Source: Bacteroidales bacterium
Lineage (GTDB): Bacteria; Bacteroidota; Bacteroidia; Bacteroidales; VadinHA17
Length of the DNA stretch: 64,000 nt
Direction of reading: 5' to 3'
NCBI GenBank assembly: GCA_022865305.1
Contig: JALHSP010000071.1
Location: forward strand, 84,159-148,158
A program made the position numbers and the translations under genes. Position 1 is the stretch's first letter; every line of letters begins with the position of its first letter. Under the pieces are notes generated by a model. It made no database searches. It was not told where the DNA came from and saw nothing but the letters and a program-made list of their open reading frames with translations. This document shows positions 36,659-44,836 of the stretch, in pieces.

Positions 36659-37472
36659 ACTGACAATTCTCTTCTTATATCTGGGAAGTTTTTCTCTGGC
36701 ACAGAATATTTATGATGGAGAGCATATCCTGCGTTTTGCCGACTATCTGTACAGAAACAAGGAATATCCCCTGGCTATAAACGAGTATAAACATGCATTG
36801 TTCCTGCAATATTGCAATACAACCTGCCAGATAAAGCTGTTTAACTCATACCTTCAGATGCAGCAATATAACGCCGGTCTTTACACTTACAGGTCAATCT
36901 ATCCGGAAGGTCTATCCGGTAACGATACTCTCGAGATGGTTTATGGTAAAATGCTTTTGTTGAATGCAGATTTTACGGATGTCGAAAAGCTTCTTCATAC
37001 TTCAAAGACTTTATCTCCCGGTCAGCACTCATTCCTGAACGTTTCAAATGATTTATTCTCTGATAACTGGGATCGAGTTGTAATGAAAGAATCAGCGCTC
37101 ACAGCTGACTTGCAGATAAATCCCTACAATTCTGTTATTTACGACATCAGTAACCTGAAATATAAAAAGCCTGGCGTAAGCCTAATGCTTTCTGCTGTTA
37201 TCCCCGGAACAGGAAAAATGTACTGCGGGTACTGGTATGATGGATTAATATCATTGACAACAATTGGGATCACTGCATGGCAGGCAGTTCGTGGTTTTAA
37301 GATTTATGGCGCTGACAGGGCTTATACCTGGATATTTACTTCACTTTCGGCTTCCTTTTATATAAGTAACCTGTATGGCTCATACAAAGCAGCAAACATG
37401 AGGAATTACAGACTCCGACAAAATATTCATCATGCTATCAAAAAGGTTTTTGATTCTTCTTATAATTATTAG
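36645..37472 (+). CDS. TPR-like membrane protein with a PGTGK helix pair (paralogue 1)
   Basis: 275 residues from MRKIKLTILFLYLGSFSLAQ, a signal peptide. A TPR-like helical region follows (DYLYRNKEYPLAINEYKHAL), then a C-terminal membrane part beginning LMLSAVIPGTGKMYCGYWYDG and containing two to three hydrophobic helices. The PG-T/A-G-K/Q...GY turn is shared with the next gene, showing the pair is a duplication. The function is unknown; a similar motif is found in small TM2/DUF5683-like membrane proteins. The start at 36645 lies within the last codons of the YidD-domain gene. Confidence 0.75.
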   Translation: MRKIKLTILFLYLGSFSLAQNIYDGEHILRFADYLYRNKEYPLAINEYKHALFLQYCNTTCQIKLFNSYLQMQQYNAGLYTYRSIYPEGLSGNDTLEMVYGKMLLLNADFTDVEKLLHTSKTLSPGQHSFLNVSNDLFSDNWDRVVMKESALTADLQINPYNSVIYDISNLKYKKPGVSLMLSAVIPGTGKMYCGYWYDGLISLTTIGITAWQAVRGFKIYGADRAYTWIFTSLSASFYISNLYGSYKAANMRNYRLRQNIHHAIKKVFDSSYNY

Positions 37473-38295
37473 TTCTGCCGGAAATTCAGTCAGCACTTGC
37501 CATGCCCAGTCAGCTTACGATGCTTTTCTTATGGCTGAAAGATGGTATGATGAAAAGAATTATTCTCAGGCAATACTTGAAGCAAAAAGGGCTCTCTTTT
37601 TCGACGATCTTATCAGTCTCCCTGGTTACATGCTGCTTTCCGATTGCTATGTGCAGATGGAATTGTACGATGACGCCATCAATTACCTGTCTCTCGCTGC
37701 TGAACTGGAACTGAATGACAGCCTGAAAAATGAGCTCCTGTTCAGGAAGATCAACTTATATCTGCGAAATAAGGAACCGGCTTATGCACTTATTGAGCTT
37801 CAAAAAGTAAATGACATCAGGTCAGCATATTTCGAAAAGAAAAGAAATTTTTATTCAGCACTGGCTTATTATCAGATCAACGATTTTAAGCTTTCAGCAA
37901 CATATACCAATCTGCTTGTAAGGTCCTCCGGAGAGTATGATTCATGTTATGTCAGCACTCTTTTCCGCAAAGCCCGCAGGAACTATTCCAGGTCTTCTGT
38001 TTACCCTGCTGTTTTAAGCGCTGTTGTGCCTGGAGCAGGACAACTCTCTGAAGGATATTTTGGAGAAGCTGCAAATTCATTCCTTTTGAATGCTTTGCTT
38101 GGATGCATTACTTATATAACCTTTAAGCAAGTCCATGCGCTGGACGCAATTCTCACTATGTATCCTTTTGTAAGAAGGTATTATTTAAGCGGTATTTTTA
38201 AAGCCGGGGAGTTGTCCAATGAGAAAAAGGAACGGAGGAAGATTGAATTATACAATGAACTGTTGGACTTCATCGATCATCAGATAAACAATTAA
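37432..38295 (+). CDS. TPR-like membrane protein with a PGAGQ helix pair (paralogue 2)
   Basis: 287 residues with a signal peptide (MLSKRFLILLIIISSAGNSV...CHAQ). A TPR-like part follows (AERWYDEKNYSQAILEAKRA), then VYPAVLSAVVPGAGQLSEGY with a C-terminal hydrophobic region. The architecture is the same as the preceding gene, and AVVPGAGQ versus AVIPGTGK marks the shared turn. The ATG lies 41 bases inside the end of paralogue 1. The products presumably assemble as a pair, perhaps with the YidD-domain protein; this is inference. Confidence 0.75.
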   Translation: MLSKRFLILLIIISSAGNSVSTCHAQSAYDAFLMAERWYDEKNYSQAILEAKRALFFDDLISLPGYMLLSDCYVQMELYDDAINYLSLAAELELNDSLKNELLFRKINLYLRNKEPAYALIELQKVNDIRSAYFEKKRNFYSALAYYQINDFKLSATYTNLLVRSSGEYDSCYVSTLFRKARRNYSRSSVYPAVLSAVVPGAGQLSEGYFGEAANSFLLNALLGCITYITFKQVHALDAILTMYPFVRRYYLSGIFKAGELSNEKKERRKIELYNELLDFIDHQINN

Positions 38296-38381
38296 GTTCA
38301 AGAATATAACAGTACCAGTCTCATCATATTCCCAGGGAAACTCTGATACCTCTTTTTCCCATATTGGCCATGATTTTACAT

Positions 38382-38410
38382 AAAAAATCCCCTTCCTGGT
38401 AGGGAAGGGG
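38382..38410 (-). terminator. Terminator of the sigma/anti-sigma operon, made from a GC-rich palindrome
   Basis: On the minus strand the stem CCCCTTCC/GGAAGGGG (38389-38396 with 38403-38410) is followed by ATTTTTTA. It lies about 32 bases after the stop codon at 38442. The palindrome belongs to the CCCCTCC-like family of this window and may have been recruited as a terminator. Confidence 0.6.
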
Positions 38411-38441
38411 TGGGTTTATATTATGGATAACCATCTGGTTA

Positions 38442-39521
38442 TCAGTAGAGTCTTACTGTCCCGTAAGAAGCAAGCACTTTAACATTTGACGAGGGTGATT
38501 CTTCTTTTCCAACTATTCCGGTTGTTTCGCTGGAAGTATTTTCAACAATATGTCTCTTATGACGGAAGTTTTCTTCGTTAAATTTCAATCCTCCATAAGA
38601 TACTTTTGCATCGAGATTATAGCTTGCAGATTCATCGATTCCAATTCTTACACCCATATAGCGTGTGTCAACCTCCAGAGATTCAAAACCTCCAGGTACC
38701 CTGTCGAGGTTGAATGAACCGTACCCTCCTTCAAACACAAGCTTCCTGGAAAGCAATCCGATGTTAATATCTGCATATCCGGCATCAAGAACCAGATTAT
38801 TAACACTTTCAACTCTTACTTTGTCGTATTTTGTTTCACCCACAATTGAGCTTGTAGTTCCGATATAGACGGATGAATATTTACTAGCAAGAAGAAGTGC
38901 CTGGCTTTTTGTTACTGTAAAATTCCCGCTGTACATGATTGTTGCGTCAAGCCAGCCTGCTTCATCAATTGTTCCTTTCCCATAAGCCAGGCTGAGAACG
39001 TTCAGAGGTTTTTCATTTTCCCTTGATAGTTTGGATGCTGTGATATTGCCGTATTTGATATTGAGATTGACGAACCCTTTAAGTTCATCAAGATCAGTAT
39101 TCCCGTACCTGTTAGCGAGAGTAAGATCCATCCTTGAAGGCATTTTAACATTATAATCAATGGTGAATTTCCTTGATTCGCCACTCCACCCGCTGAAACT
39201 GAATTTCTCATCAATAACCGTTTTGGCTGAAATAAGATCCTCACTTTCCGCAAACTTTACCTCGATATAACTTAAAAGTTTTTCGGCTCTTTCCTGGTTT
39301 GGATATCTTACTGTTACTTTTACGTCAATAACAACCTGGTTATTTTCAGACGTTTGTACAATAATATCTCCATACCTGTTACTGAGATCAAGCATCGCTC
39401 CCTGTTTGGCTGTATACTCCTTATGATATTCCTTTGTAACCTCCTGTGCGGAGATTGTCAAAGACAGAAGGAATAATGTTGTAACAAGGATTATTCCTGG
39501 TTTATATACGGACTTTTTCAT
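38442..39521 (-). CDS. DUF4097-like beta-helical envelope protein
   Basis: 359 residues from MKKSVYKPGIILVTTLFLLS, a signal peptide. The rest is a repetitive beta structure with repeating turns such as NRYGDIIVQTS, NRYGNTDLDEL, IKYGNITASKL, AYGKGTIDEAG and GYADINIGLL, typical of the DUF4097 / putative adhesin parallel beta-helix. The start overlaps the end of the anti-sigma gene by 20 bases. It is probably the effector or sensed envelope component of the module; the function is unknown. Confidence 0.72.
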   Translation of the reverse strand: MKKSVYKPGIILVTTLFLLSLTISAQEVTKEYHKEYTAKQGAMLDLSNRYGDIIVQTSENNQVVIDVKVTVRYPNQERAEKLLSYIEVKFAESEDLISAKTVIDEKFSFSGWSGESRKFTIDYNVKMPSRMDLTLANRYGNTDLDELKGFVNLNIKYGNITASKLSRENEKPLNVLSLAYGKGTIDEAGWLDATIMYSGNFTVTKSQALLLASKYSSVYIGTTSSIVGETKYDKVRVESVNNLVLDAGYADINIGLLSRKLVFEGGYGSFNLDRVPGGFESLEVDTRYMGVRIGIDESASYNLDAKVSYGGLKFNEENFRHKRHIVENTSSETTGIVGKEESPSSNVKVLASYGTVRLY

Positions 39522-40065
39522 CTTCTGATGTATTTTGATTTTCATTCCTGATTGCTTTAAGCTGATTTACAACGAAGGACAGAACTTCCACTTTTGTCTG
39601 GTAATGCTCAATCATTGCATTGATAATTCTTTCATCATTGGGATTTGCGTTAAGTTCTTTCTGAAGCTGAACGTAAACAGAATCCATACTTTTCATCTCA
39701 ATCCGGAGCATGTCCATTTGTTCGGGATTGTTTGACAGATTAACAGTACCGATCTCATTCTCCATAAGGTTTACCTGGTGGATATAATAGTTTTCCACTT
39801 CCTTGTACTGGGGTGAGACATCGCCTAAGGTCATCCTGTTTCTGTCAGGTCTGATGAAATGATCCCATGTCCATAGTGAGGAGAGGGTGACCAGTAGCGT
39901 AACAACTGCTGCTTTAAGCAGGTAAGGTACAATACTTCTCCTGATCCCACCGGTATGGAATCTCATTTCAAGCTTCCTGTTAAACCTCTCCAGGTGACCT
40001 TCCGAAGGTTCTTCGTCTTCGAAGAAGTCCCTGTTGCTCCTGATTATTTCATCTATAGTTTTCAT
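39502..40065 (-). CDS. Probable membrane-spanning anti-sigma factor
   Basis: 187 residues. A short cytoplasmic part (MKTIDEIIRSNRDFFEDEEP...) precedes one membrane helix (about 44-65, IVPYLLKAAVVTLLVTLSSL) and an extracytoplasmic coiled region. It lies 12 bases after an ECF sigma gene, which is the usual place for the anti-sigma factor. No zinc-binding HxxxCxxC motif is present, so it would be of a non-zinc type. The identification rests on context and topology. Confidence 0.65.
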   Translation of the reverse strand: MKTIDEIIRSNRDFFEDEEPSEGHLERFNRKLEMRFHTGGIRRSIVPYLLKAAVVTLLVTLSSLWTWDHFIRPDRNRMTLGDVSPQYKEVENYYIHQVNLMENEIGTVNLSNNPEQMDMLRIEMKSMDSVYVQLQKELNANPNDERIINAMIEHYQTKVEVLSFVVNQLKAIRNENQNTSEDEKVRI

Positions 40066-40077
40066 TCCCTTTAAATT

Positions 40078-40638
40078 TCATTTCCTTTTTAATTCACCGA
40101 TTAGTTTTTGTTTTGCTCTTGAGAGCTGTGATCGTGATGTACTGCTTGAAATCGATAATATCTCTGCAATCTCATCATGATCATAACCTTCAAGAAGGTA
40201 GAGCGAAAGAATGATCCTGTAACCGTCCGGAAGTTTCTCAATAGCTTCTTTTATTTCTTCAACTCTGACATCAACCTCTTCGCTCCGCACCAATTCATCA
40301 CCACTTTCATCTTTTATACTAACATGTGAATCAATATCTTCAAAGACCGCTTTTCTTTTATTCAGGGTATCAAGTGACCGGTTAATCACAATTTTTTTCA
40401 ACCATGCACCGAAACTGACCGTTCCTGAATACGTATCAATTTTTTCAAAGGCCGACAGGAAAGATTCCTGCATCACATCTTCGGCTTCCATCGTATCATT
40501 CACAATTCTCAGGCTCGTGTTATACATTGCTTTGTAGTACAACTTATAGATCTGAAACTGTGCCCTCTGGTCGCCGGTCTTACATCCGTCCAAAAGATCC
40601 TGGTGTAAGTTTCTGAATGCTGCTTCTACATTTGCCAT
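40078..40638 (-). CDS. ECF-type RNA polymerase sigma factor
   Basis: 186 residues from MANVEAAFRN. Region 2 is seen in TMEAEDVMQESFLSAFEKI and SFGAWLKKIVINRSLDTLNK, and region 4 (the -35-binding helix-turn-helix) in LPDGYRIILSLYLLEGYDHD and EIAEILSISSSTSRSQLSRA. No sigma-3 domain is present, as expected for ECF factors. It is followed directly by the probable anti-sigma and the DUF4097-like protein. A longer in-frame start at 40680 adds unrelated residues and is not preferred. Confidence 0.93.
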   Translation of the reverse strand: MANVEAAFRNLHQDLLDGCKTGDQRAQFQIYKLYYKAMYNTSLRIVNDTMEAEDVMQESFLSAFEKIDTYSGTVSFGAWLKKIVINRSLDTLNKRKAVFEDIDSHVSIKDESGDELVRSEEVDVRVEEIKEAIEKLPDGYRIILSLYLLEGYDHDEIAEILSISSSTSRSQLSRAKQKLIGELKRK

Positions 40639-40736
40639 CTTTGTGTAAAGACTAGTTCTAATATAGTATGCTGCACCCACTCTCTTTTTGTTTTCTGATC
40701 AAAAGACGTGGGATAATATTTAATGCTGCACTCAAT

Positions 40737-41633
40737 TTAAGAAAATTTTTGCTTATAAAGGAAAAAAGTAAGAATGATTCCCTGAGATACTTCCCCGGTG
40801 GTGTAATCAAGTTCTGAACCAAAAAGACTGTGAGGTATTGAATATACCAGCAGAAGTACAATAGAAGCCAGCAAAGTAAAAAGAGGTTTTTCTTTATTGC
40901 GGTTCATGACAACTGCAAGTATCCAGAATATTAATGCGATAAGTGTCTTATTATCTGTCATATCCCATCCGAATGGCACTCCTGTCCATAGTTCACCAAA
41001 AGCATATTTTTGGACTATTGGTCCGAGTATCATACCACCGGTAACCAACAATGCCAGAGTCCAGATTCCATATTTTTTATATTGCGGTACCCTGAAAATG
41101 CTCAGTAATCCTGCACCGGTGGAAAAGAGCATTGCAAGAAACATCAGGATTATATGCGGACCAAGTATATATCCGGGTACTCCGCCTTTGAACCGGATAA
41201 TCACAGGTGTTTCTTTCATTACCGATTGAGTACCGTCCGAATCAGTGAGTTCGATATAATATTGAAGTTTTCCGGCTGCAGGTTGTGGAGGTATATCTGC
41301 AAAAAATCCTTTTTCCTCGGTGATTTTAAATACCTTGTTCATGATGAAAGATCGTACCGGATAAGTTTTGCAGGTGAAGACTTCACTCTTGTATTCTTCC
41401 TCTGTTTTAAAACGTTTATAATACAAAATAGCCTTAATGGAAGAATCCTTAATATTCAATTTAACCTCTGACCGTTCGTCCAGCCCGATGCTTCGGACAA
41501 GCTTCAGTTCATAAACAGAATCATTCAAAGTCACGTTTAACCGTTTTGGGTAAGTGGGTCCTGTTTTTCTCTGGTAATACGCAGCACCAACAGTTATAAT
41601 GAATGCCAGGAACCACAGAGTAAATTTTTTCAT
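40737..41633 (-). CDS. Membrane protein of unknown function
   Basis: 298 residues. A signal or anchor helix (MKKFTLWFLAFIITVGAAYY) is followed by a periplasmic beta-rich domain (about 25-140) and then five to six hydrophobic segments (ILGPHIILMFLAMLF, GIWTLALLVTGGMIL, TLIALIFWILAVVM, LLASIVLLLVYSI). No conserved catalytic motif was recognised. The start of the neighbouring sigma-factor gene lies about 100 bases away. It could be a sensor or transporter-like protein; the sequence does not decide. Confidence 0.7.
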   Translation of the reverse strand: MKKFTLWFLAFIITVGAAYYQRKTGPTYPKRLNVTLNDSVYELKLVRSIGLDERSEVKLNIKDSSIKAILYYKRFKTEEEYKSEVFTCKTYPVRSFIMNKVFKITEEKGFFADIPPQPAAGKLQYYIELTDSDGTQSVMKETPVIIRFKGGVPGYILGPHIILMFLAMLFSTGAGLLSIFRVPQYKKYGIWTLALLVTGGMILGPIVQKYAFGELWTGVPFGWDMTDNKTLIALIFWILAVVMNRNKEKPLFTLLASIVLLLVYSIPHSLFGSELDYTTGEVSQGIILTFFLYKQKFS

Positions 41634-41666
41634 TATACTTTAATTTATCAATGTTGACACACCTTA

Positions 41667-43457
41667 TTATATTTGTATCAGCAGAACAATCTTTTTGTTA
41701 TTCCGTAAAACTTCAACAGTTATTATCTGACCATATTTTATTTGTCCAAGCCTGAACATGTAGTCCTGGATATTATTAATAATTTTACCGTTTATTCCGG
41801 TTATAATATCACCTTTTTTCATCCCTCCGAGAGCCGCTGGCCTTCCTGGATAGACTTCATCAGCCCTCATTCCGTTCTTCACAATTCCTGCAAAGTCGGG
41901 CATGATTCCAAGAGTTACAATTTTTTTTCTGATGCTCCTTATTGTTTCTGGTTTTGGGCCGGCCTCTCTGAACTGAAGTCTTTCAGGAGAAGAGGCAAGT
42001 TTCTCTGTCACATTGAAGATTAATGAGGAAATAGTTACCATACCGTCGTAGTTAATCTTGTCATAAGTATCGGCAGGCTTATGGTAATCAAGATGAGCAC
42101 CTGTAAAATAAAAGAGAACAGGGATATTTTTCCCGTAGAATGATGTATGATCCGACCGTCCGTAACCTTCGTCAGAAAACACAAGACTGATAAGGTTTGT
42201 ATCGTTTTCGGAAACGACAAGTTCCTTTAATCCTTCGGCAGTACCGACACCGCTGATCTGCAGAACATTTGTCTCCGGTAATCTGCCTACCATATCGAGG
42301 TTAATCATTGCATTTACTTTTGTCAGATCGATGCCGGGATTCTCCGCAAAATATTTTGAGCCGAGAAGACCAAGCTCCTCACCTGAGAAAGCAATGCAGA
42401 TTATGCTCCTTTTATGACTTCCTTTTGTCAGTGCAAATTTTTCTGCCAGCTCAAGCATCATACCGACTCCCGATGCGTTGTCATCGGCGCCATGATGAAC
42501 AGCCACAGTGTCACCTGCCATACTCGATGATCCGGTTCCACCCATACCAAGGTGATCGAAATGAGCACCTATAATTATATATTCATCCTTAAGGATTTCA
42601 TCCTCACCTGGAAGTGCCATAACTACATTCCTGGTATTACGCAACTCCCTTTTAATTTCGGCTCTTGCATTTACCACTGTTCCTGTTGGAAAGCTTGAGG
42701 GTTTTCTTGTATCATTGAGCTTATTTTCAAGGCTGGCTACAGATATTTTTGCTTTTGAAAGTATAATATCGGCAACCTCTCTTTTTATTCTTAAAACAGG
42801 TATATCAACAGAAAAATCTCCTGAATTGAGTGATTCAAAAGTATCCTGCGGGTCAAATGCAGCACCGGAAACTAAAAGCACTCCGGCAGATCCCATGTCT
42901 TTTGCCAGCATTGCCTTATCCCGGTCTCCGCTGAATGGAATAAAAGGGCTCGCCGGCTTATCCGTTTCCGGGTCTGCCCTCAGCATCATAACCCACTTAC
43001 CTTTAATGTCAATCCCCTGATAATCATTCCATTTCAGACTGTCTTCATCGATCATAAATCCGTATCCGATAAAGATCACCTCTGATTCCAGACCTGAATT
43101 TGAACTGAAAGCAAACGGCATAAAATCTTTTTCCGGGATAAGATTAGCTCCGTCTAAAGTCATTATATTCTCTTTTCCGGCAACCAGCCTGCTGGTTACG
43201 CTGAATCTCTGCAAGCCATCACCGGGAAGAGGGATAAACCCATAGGATAATAATTCATGTTTTATATATTCCGCAGCCAGACTATCTCCGGAAGAACCTG
43301 CCAGCCTGCCCTTCAGAGAATCAGAAGAAAGATATTCTATATGATCATGAAGTTCTTTGACTGTAACTTCCTGTTTCGATGTACATGAAAGAAATATCAG
43401 GAAAACCATCACAGGCAGTGTCCGGGTGATGAATTTCAAAGCATACTTTATATCCAT
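41667..43457 (-). CDS. M28 peptidase lipoprotein with PA and PDZ domains
   Basis: 596 residues from MDIKYALKFI, a lipoprotein signal with lipobox FLSC. A PA domain (about 90-240) precedes the M28 catalytic domain. Zinc ligands and catalytic groups are GAHFDHLGMGG, HHGADDNASGVGM, AFSGEELGLLGS, INLDMVGR and DHTSFYGKNIP. A C-terminal PDZ domain (IVKNGMRADEVYPGRPAALG then MKKGDIITGINGK) is the expected architecture for this group. It hydrolyses peptides at the cell surface. It is not linked to the other M28 gene at 29934. Confidence 0.93.
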   Translation of the reverse strand: MDIKYALKFITRTLPVMVFLIFLSCTSKQEVTVKELHDHIEYLSSDSLKGRLAGSSGDSLAAEYIKHELLSYGFIPLPGDGLQRFSVTSRLVAGKENIMTLDGANLIPEKDFMPFAFSSNSGLESEVIFIGYGFMIDEDSLKWNDYQGIDIKGKWVMMLRADPETDKPASPFIPFSGDRDKAMLAKDMGSAGVLLVSGAAFDPQDTFESLNSGDFSVDIPVLRIKREVADIILSKAKISVASLENKLNDTRKPSSFPTGTVVNARAEIKRELRNTRNVVMALPGEDEILKDEYIIIGAHFDHLGMGGTGSSSMAGDTVAVHHGADDNASGVGMMLELAEKFALTKGSHKRSIICIAFSGEELGLLGSKYFAENPGIDLTKVNAMINLDMVGRLPETNVLQISGVGTAEGLKELVVSENDTNLISLVFSDEGYGRSDHTSFYGKNIPVLFYFTGAHLDYHKPADTYDKINYDGMVTISSLIFNVTEKLASSPERLQFREAGPKPETIRSIRKKIVTLGIMPDFAGIVKNGMRADEVYPGRPAALGGMKKGDIITGINGKIINNIQDYMFRLGQIKYGQIITVEVLRNNKKIVLLIQI

Positions 43458-43524
43458 AATAAGCATTTAAGTTCAGGGGAACCTCTGAAGAAGACCAGAT
43501 TTGTTCCAGGAATAAAACAAAATG

Positions 43525-44736
43525 TTATTCAAAAAGTTTAAAGGCGTCCCTGATAAGAGATATAGCTTCCCTTAATTGCTTTTCAGTAATAACAAGAGGA
43601 GGAGCAAAACGGATTATATGCTCATGTGTAGGTTTGGCAATCAATCCTTTATCTTTCATAGCAAGGCAGATATCCCAGGCTGTTTTCCCTTTTTTTGGTT
43701 TTATAACGACAGCATTCAGAAGTCCTTTTCCACGGACAAGCTCTATCATATCAGATTTAATGCTTCTCATTTCATCACGGAAGATCTTCCCAAGACGTTC
43801 AGAATTTTCGGCAAGTTTTTCATTTTTAATAACTTCGAGAGCTGCAATCGCTACTTTTGCTGCCAATGCGTTACCTCCGAATGTCGAGCCATGCTCGCCA
43901 GGTTTTATCGTCAGCATGATCTCGTCATCAGCCAGTACAACAGATACAGGCATAACACCTCCGGAAAGGGCTTTGCCAAGTATCAGAATGTCGGGACGGA
44001 CACCCTCATGGTCGCAGGCAAGCAGTTTTCCTGTACGGCCAAGTCCTGTCTGCACCTCATCAGCAATGAAAAGAACATTATGTTTTTTGCAGAGGTCATA
44101 TGATTTTTTAAGGTAACCTTCATCCGGAACATAAACTCCTGCTTCACCCTGAATTGGTTCAACAAGAAATCCTGCAACATCAGGATCCTTAAGAGCATTC
44201 TCCAGGGCACGTAGGTCATTATAGGGAATGATAACAAAACCCGGAGTAAACGGTCCATAATCATTTCTGGCATCCGGATCTGTTGACATAGATACTATTG
44301 TGATAGTGCGGCCATGAAAATTGCCTTCACAGCAGATAATCTTTGCTTTGTCCTGCTTAATTCCTTTTTTCTTATAAGCCCATTTACGGCACAGCTTAAG
44401 TGCTGTTTCATCAGCCTCTGCTCCGGAATTCATTGGCAGAACCTTATCGTATTTGAAATATTTTGTTATATACTCCTCATACTCTCCAAGAACAGAATTA
44501 TAAAATGCCCTTGATGTAAGTGTAAGCCTCTGTGCCTGCTCAGTCAAAGCTTTAATAATTTTGGGATGACAATGGCCCTGGTTCACAGCTGAATAGGCCG
44601 ACAGGAAGTCAAAATATCTTTTTCCCTCAACATCCCAGACAAACGGACCTTCACCTCTCTCAAGAACAACTGGAAGCGGATGGTAATTATGAGCACCATA
44701 CTTGTCTTCCCGGTTAATATAATCCTGTGTATTCAT
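43525..44736 (-). CDS. rocD: Ornithine--oxo-acid aminotransferase
   Basis: 403 residues, fold type I PLP enzyme. The start [20 protein letters not shown] and [20 protein letters not shown] match ornithine aminotransferases. The PLP lysine is K255 in [15 protein letters not shown], preceded by [14 protein letters not shown], and the phosphate contacts [11 protein letters not shown] and EHGSTFGGN are present. It transfers the delta-amino group of ornithine to 2-oxoglutarate, giving glutamate semialdehyde for proline or arginine turnover. It is monocistronic. Confidence 0.95.
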   Translation of the reverse strand: MNTQDYINREDKYGAHNYHPLPVVLERGEGPFVWDVEGKRYFDFLSAYSAVNQGHCHPKIIKALTEQAQRLTLTSRAFYNSVLGEYEEYITKYFKYDKVLPMNSGAEADETALKLCRKWAYKKKGIKQDKAKIICCEGNFHGRTITIVSMSTDPDARNDYGPFTPGFVIIPYNDLRALENALKDPDVAGFLVEPIQGEAGVYVPDEGYLKKSYDLCKKHNVLFIADEVQTGLGRTGKLLACDHEGVRPDILILGKALSGGVMPVSVVLADDEIMLTIKPGEHGSTFGGNALAAKVAIAALEVIKNEKLAENSERLGKIFRDEMRSIKSDMIELVRGKGLLNAVVIKPKKGKTAWDICLAMKDKGLIAKPTHEHIIRFAPPLVITEKQLREAISLIRDAFKLFE

Positions 44737-44836
44737 TTTGTTGATTATTAATTAGTTATGATTTGATTAATATAAGTCACAATTTTACGAAAGCTTTTTA
44801 TAATTTCAAAATCAGGATGAAAAAATGATTACCGTG

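Noticed and set aside
43576..44116. Two overlapping plus-strand frames antisense to rocD
   Set aside because: Both lie within the conserved rocD sequence and neither shows a domain.
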